DNA of 64,000 nucleotides from Arenicola marina (Eukaryota; Annelida; Polychaeta; Arenicolidae): the NCBI GenBank assembly GCA_964019135.1, contig OZ025260.1, forward strand, positions 17,726,254 to 17,790,253, read 5' to 3'. A program made the position numbers and the translations under genes. This document shows positions 60,190 to 64,000 of the stretch, in pieces. The stretch's first letter is position 1; each line of letters opens with the position of its first letter. Below the pieces are notes generated by a model. That model ran no database searches and was not told the DNA's origin. It worked only from the letters and a program-made list of their open reading frames with translations.

Positions 60190-61605
60190 CTAGCTGGGCT
60201 GATGTGGGTTAGGCTGGGATGGTCCCAGCCTAACCCTGGGGTGGGTTAGGCTGGGGTGGGGTAGGCTGGGGTGGATCAGGCTGGGGTGGGGCAAGCTGGG
60301 GTGGGGTAGGCTGGGGTTGGTTTTGCTGGGGTGGGTTATGCTGGGGTGGGTCAGGCTGGGTTGGGTTAAACTGGCTGGGGTGGGTTAGGCTGGGGTGGGT
60401 TAGGCTGGGGTGGGGTAGGCTGGGGCGGTGCAGGCTGGGGTGGGTTAGACTGGGGTGTGGCAGGCTGGGATGGGGTAGGCTGGGATGGGGCAGGCTGGGA
60501 TGGGGCAGGCTGGGCTCGGTTAGGCTGGGGTGGGGTAGACTGGGGTGGTGCAGGCTGAAGTGGGTTAGGCTGGGGTGGTGCAGGCTGGCGTGGGTTAGGC
60601 TGGGGTGGGTTAGGCTGAGGTGGATCAGGTTTGGATGGGTTAGGCTGGGGTGGGGCAGGCTGGGGTGGGTTATGCTGGGGTGGGTCAGGTTGGGGTGGGT
60701 TATGCTGGGGTGGGTCAGGCTGGGGTGGGTTAGGCTGGGGTGGGTTAAACTGGCTGGGGTGGGTTAGACTGGGGTGGGTTAGGCTGGGGTAGGGTAGGCT
60801 GGGGCGGTGCAGGCTGGGGTGGGTTAGGCTGGGGTAGGCTGGGGTGGGTTAGGCTGGGATGGGGTAGGCTGGGGTGGGTTAGGCTGAGGTGGATCAGGCT
60901 GGGGTGGGTTAGGCTGAGGTGGGGTAGGCTGGGGTGGTGCAGGCTGGGGTGGGGCAGGCTGGGGTGGGTTAGGCTGAGGTGGATCAGGCTGGAGTGGGTT
61001 AGGCTGGGGTGTGTTAGGCTGGGGTGGGGTAGGCTGGGGTGGTGCAGGCTGGGGTGGGTTAGGCTGGGGTGGGGTAGGCTGGGGTGGGTTAGGCTGGGAT
61101 GGGGCAGGCTGGGGTGGGGCAGGCTGGGGTGGGTTAGGCTGGGGTGGGTTAGGCTGGGGTGGGGTAGGCTGGGGTGGTGCAGGCTGGGGTGGGTTAGGCT
61201 GGGGTGGGTTAGGCTGGGGTGGGGTAGGCTGGGGTTGGTTAGGCTCTGGTTGGTTAGGCTGGGATGGGGCAGGCTGGGGTGGGTCAGGCTGGAATGAGGC
61301 AGGCTGGGGTGGGTGATGCTGGGGTGGGTGAGGCTGGGATGGGGCAGGCTGGGGTGGAGTAGGCTGGGGTGGTGCAGACTGGGGTTGGTCAGGCTGGGGT
61401 GGGTCAGGCTGAGGTGGGTGAGGCTGGGGTGGCTCAGGCTGGGGTGGGTCAGGCTGGAGTGGGTTAGGCTGGGGTGGGTTAGGCTGGGGTGGGTTAGGCT
61501 GGGTGGGTCAGGCTGGGGAGGATTAGGCTGGGGTGGGTTAGGCTGGGTGGGTCAGGCTGGGGAGGGTTAGGCTGGGGTGGGTTAGGCTGGGTTAGGGGTT
61601 GGTAT
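60190..61605. repeat. 15-bp G-rich minisatellite
   Basis: TAGGCTGGGGTGGGT and variants (CAGGCTGGGG, GATGGGGCAGG) repeat about 94 times. The period is a multiple of three, so long Gly/Trp frames (101 codons) stay open, but there is no flanking start or splice context that would make it a gene. Confidence 0.96.
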
Positions 61606-62590
61606 GGAAATGACAATAGCACTGTCTCAAGTAGAGAAGACGGAACAAGGTAATACGAAAGGACATGATGCCGTAAGGAGACGAGATGGTGGTGGAGTAA
61701 ACAACTTACTATTGGCCAAGCTAACATATTGATGGCACCGCGCTAGACTGGACTGGGCAGGGTAAGGCCGAACAAGGCAAAGTGCGCTTAATCAAGGTCC
61801 AAGTGTCGACTGGGCTCCAGGGACGCGGTCGGGGAATGGTTCCAGACCCTATCGGCGATGGGTGACGAAGGCCCCCCCCCCCCGGAGGTAAGGCAGGGCA
61901 GGGCAGTGCTGGCCAAAACACATCGGGCTGAGAACGAACCTGATGATACTGTCATTGCTAATTCAACGGCCATCGCTCTTACTTTGGGACAACCAGGCTA
62001 TGGCAAGCCGTGTCTCCACAAAACCACGATTGAAATCTTATTTGGGAGAGATTTACAGATTGCAAATAATTGCTCTCTTCAGATATCTTCAATTATTTCT
62101 AGATATTTCCTTCGTATTTTAATTTATTTTTTTATTTCCAGATTTAGATATAGCATTTGAAGATATCAAATGAATTGGACGTACATTTCAGATTCATGCC
62201 CCACGACTTAAAGACATCTTATCCCTTGACTTATGTGCTATTCATTTGCCCATATGTCCATATGTTCTCCTCAAATCGTTAAATTATTGGCATGTGTTTC
62301 AAGTAACTATTTCTGCAATGGACTTAGATATATCCTCAATATAATTCCATATATGTTTAATTCGTTGAATTAACGATATGTGAGATCGAATTAAAGATAT
62401 CGGCAAAGATATTGTCGAAATCTACAGATATATATGTCCATTTTAAGCAGCCTTGGCGGGCCATGCCAGACAACTAAACACCGATCTCGTCACACCGATC
62501 TAGTGTCATCCGTAAAGAAAAAAGACGAGACGCGGTCCATATAACAAGCCATATTACGATTGACCACACTATCAGCTCTTGTGGCAGTGG
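61606..62590. other. Intergenic DNA, AT-rich in its right half, no gene
   Basis: A C run lies at 61872-61883. From about 62080 to 62440 AGATAT and ATATGT words recur without a strict period. A 100-codon frame (61858-62160) spans the C run and is not convincing. Confidence 0.45.
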
Positions 62591-62880
62591 GTCGCAGACA
62601 CTTTCCCGCAGACCAGACAGCCAGAACTCCCTCCCCTTCCGTCTCTGCCACCCCCTCCCCCCCCCCCTGGCACCCCACCCCCTCCATGGCACCTCCCTCA
62701 CCCTGCCCTGCCACTCACCCCCCACCATACCCCCGCACCACACCCTTCCCGCAGACCGGACAGCCAGACCACCCACCCCCACCTCGCTCCCTGCCACCTC
62801 CTCCCCCCTACACCATATCCCCGCATCACCCTACCCATCAGAGCTGCTGCCCCCCCCCCCCCCACTTCCCCCAGGCGGCG
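62591..62880. repeat. C-rich diverged duplication
   Basis: Two related segments of about 145 bp start at CCCGCAGACCAGACAGCCAG (about 62605) and CCCGCAGACCGGACAGCCAG (about 62749). Each is followed by CCCTGCCAC- or CTCTGCCAC-type C-rich sequence, then CACCATA.CCCCGCA. Pro-rich frames here are repeat translations. Confidence 0.65.
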
Positions 62881-63003
62881 CCAGTTGCACAGTTACCCAG
62901 TCACTCAACCAGGCAACCAACCACCCTGGCATCGCGACCCATCAGACGTTTGTCCGTCCCACCCCCGGGGCCCGGCGACCCAGCTTGTGTCGGGGACCCA
63001 TGG

Positions 63004-63011
63004 TGACGTCA
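63004..63011. promoter_or_regulatory. CRE-like palindrome TGACGTCA
   Basis: A perfect CREB/ATF palindrome followed at once by a CGTCA half site, inside the CpG-rich region. Confidence 0.45.
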
Positions 63012-63251
63012 CGTCATCACATACCCACCCCCCAACGGTCTTCTCTCGCCCGCGGCAACCGCACACCCAGCCACCAAGTCACCCAGCCAGGGACCCATCC
63101 CGCCAGTCGCCCGCCCGCCCAGCGAGCCAGCCAGCCATACCCCAGGCCGTGCCACCCGTCGCCTCCCGCCGCCACAGTCCTCCAGCCACTGCCGCGAGGA
63201 GGAGGCGGAAACTAGTTACCGTCGCGGTTGCCCCGCAAACGGGGGGTCGGT

Positions 63252-63276
63252 TACCACGTGATCCTACCACGTGATC
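63252..63276. promoter_or_regulatory. Tandem E-boxes (CACGTG twice)
   Basis: TACCACGTGATC occurs at 63252-63263 and again at 63265-63276, 13 bp apart. CCACGTGA is the USF/MITF/MYC-type E-box. Exact duplication of 12 bases around both suggests a functional pair or a local duplication. Confidence 0.5.
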
Positions 63277-63437
63277 GTACTCAAGCCGCGCTAATCAATA
63301 AGCTGGGGATTTCAGGCCGGATATGAGAGTTCAAGTCACTCGGCGGGCGGTAAATTTCCAGCCAGTGGTCGCTGAGCGCGGTGAGCTGACAAGCTGCGTA
63401 ATTGGTTTGATCTAGGAATAACGGGTGACCCGAACTC

Positions 63438-63451
63438 CCGCCAGGGGGCGC
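63438..63451 (+). promoter_or_regulatory. CTCF-like core site
   Basis: CCGCCAGGGGGCGC fits the bilaterian CTCF core (CCASYAGRKGGCRS) at 13 of 14 positions. It lies just upstream of the presumed first exon. Bilaterian CTCF often marks promoters and domain borders; binding here is inferred. Confidence 0.45.
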
Positions 63452-63479
63452 CGAGCGCTTGCTGCGCGAGTCGCCGGAG

Positions 63480-63666
63480 CCTCAGGCTCCCTCCCTCTAG
63501 CGGCAGGCAGCGTTTCAGTTTTTGGAGAGCGTTGTGTACACTGTACTGCCGGCCGCAGTGGAGGACGGACGCTTCTGTCGGTGGTCTGTCTACCTGCGCG
63601 GGCCATTGGCGCTGAGCCGACACACCCAAACACACTTTACCTTACTCGGAGTAAATCGCGAACCGC
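63480..63666 (+). other. Candidate noncoding first exon
   Basis: The sequence from about 63480 to 63666 is CpG-rich and ends at CGC followed by GTAAGTAG, a near-perfect U1-complementary donor at 63667. A frame crosses it but begins with GTG rather than ATG and shows no domain, so I take this as 5' UTR. The start is a guess, with no TATA box in range. The intron that follows is T-rich and contains a CT microsatellite. Confidence 0.35.
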
Positions 63667-63731
63667 GTAAGTAGCTACTTGTTATGTTTGTGCAGATAAT
63701 GTATTATATTGATGTGGGCTTTTCTTCTGAA

Positions 63732-63738
<7 letters not shown>

Positions 63739-63787
<49 letters not shown>
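63739..63787. repeat. (CT)n microsatellite
   Basis: About 24 uninterrupted CT repeats, located in the presumed first intron about 70 bp after the donor. Confidence 0.98.
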
Positions 63788-63792
<5 letters not shown>

Positions 63793-64000
63793 CTCCGTGG
63801 TATTCCCTTTACCGTGTTACCTGAGGGTTTATTCGTGCCATAGGACATGACTACTTTTCTTCTTTATTTATTTTGCGAGGTTTTCAACAGAGAATACACA
63901 TGACTGTCTGGGGGTATTGCACGTAGTAGTTCTGGTGCTCTTACAATTACAGTTAGTTGGTGTCAGTTCTCAAATCAATATTTACTTTTTCCGAATGGCC

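Larger units (their letters stand above)
62881..63480 (+). promoter_or_regulatory. CpG-rich promoter-like region
   Basis: After 30 kb of CpG-poor DNA and minisatellites the sequence becomes rich in CpG and GC boxes. It holds a CRE (63004), paired CACGTG boxes (63255 and 63268), an inverted CCAAT box (ATTGG at 63401) and a CTCF-like site (63438), and is followed by a strong splice donor at 63667. Together these indicate a promoter firing to the right. The downstream gene is outside the window and its identity unknown. Overlapping Pro/Arg-rich frames (148 and 231 codons) lie across this GC-rich DNA and show no domain. Confidence 0.5.

Noticed and set aside
61011-61570. Gly/Trp-rich protein of about 100 residues
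   Set aside because: The 15-bp period keeps a frame open automatically, and unit indels break it. No signal peptide or flanking exon.
60190-61605. Telomere-like repeat (TTAGG words)
   Set aside because: TTAGG occurs only as part of the 15-bp TAGGCTGGGGTGGGT unit; there is no tandem TTAGGG or TTAGG run.
62579-63274. Pro-rich open frame of 231 codons
   Set aside because: It crosses C-rich duplicated DNA and CpG-rich promoter-like sequence, overlaps another frame of 148 codons, and has no domain.

Overview
The window looks like repeat-rich DNA from an animal nuclear genome, most likely an invertebrate. The signs are tRNA-derived SINEs with target-site duplications, a 5'-truncated LINE, many minisatellites, no operon-like gene packing, and a CpG-rich promoter-like region with a canonical GTAAGT splice donor at the right edge. 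The repeats seem closer to marine lophotrochozoans than to vertebrates or insects, but that is an impression and I cannot name a species. No complete protein-coding gene, rRNA or functional tRNA gene can be supported. By my count of array boundaries about two thirds of the window is tandem repeat.

Layout: 1-29053 is one continuous 40-bp satellite array that runs off the left edge. It has several layers of higher-order structure, including a near-identical 7.7-7.8 kb tandem duplication. From 29054 to 46225 lies mostly single-copy, partly AT-rich DNA. It is interrupted by 16-bp, 23-bp and 61-71-bp minisatellites, a tRNA-like SINE head, a dispersed SINE family, an exact 301-bp tandem duplication, a GATA microsatellite, a LINE 3' end with a 10-bp target-site duplication, an exon-like fragment carrying an internal duplication, and a 2.4-kb stretch of diverged repeats rich in TGACGTCA. 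From 46226 to 61605 there is a succession of unrelated minisatellites (91, 38, 35, 33, 32, 34, 10 and 15 bp), with a full-length SINE and a fold-back element between them. Three of these arrays are strongly G-rich on the + strand and fit G-quadruplex rules.

From about 62900 the DNA becomes CpG-rich. It carries a CRE, two CACGTG boxes, a CTCF-like core and a strong splice donor at 63667. I read this as the promoter and noncoding first exon of a + strand gene whose coding part lies beyond the window. Nothing else forms a pathway. The biological interest lies in the satellite's higher-order structure, the dated insertions, the CRE-rich repeats, and the way the repeat island ends next to a regulatory region.
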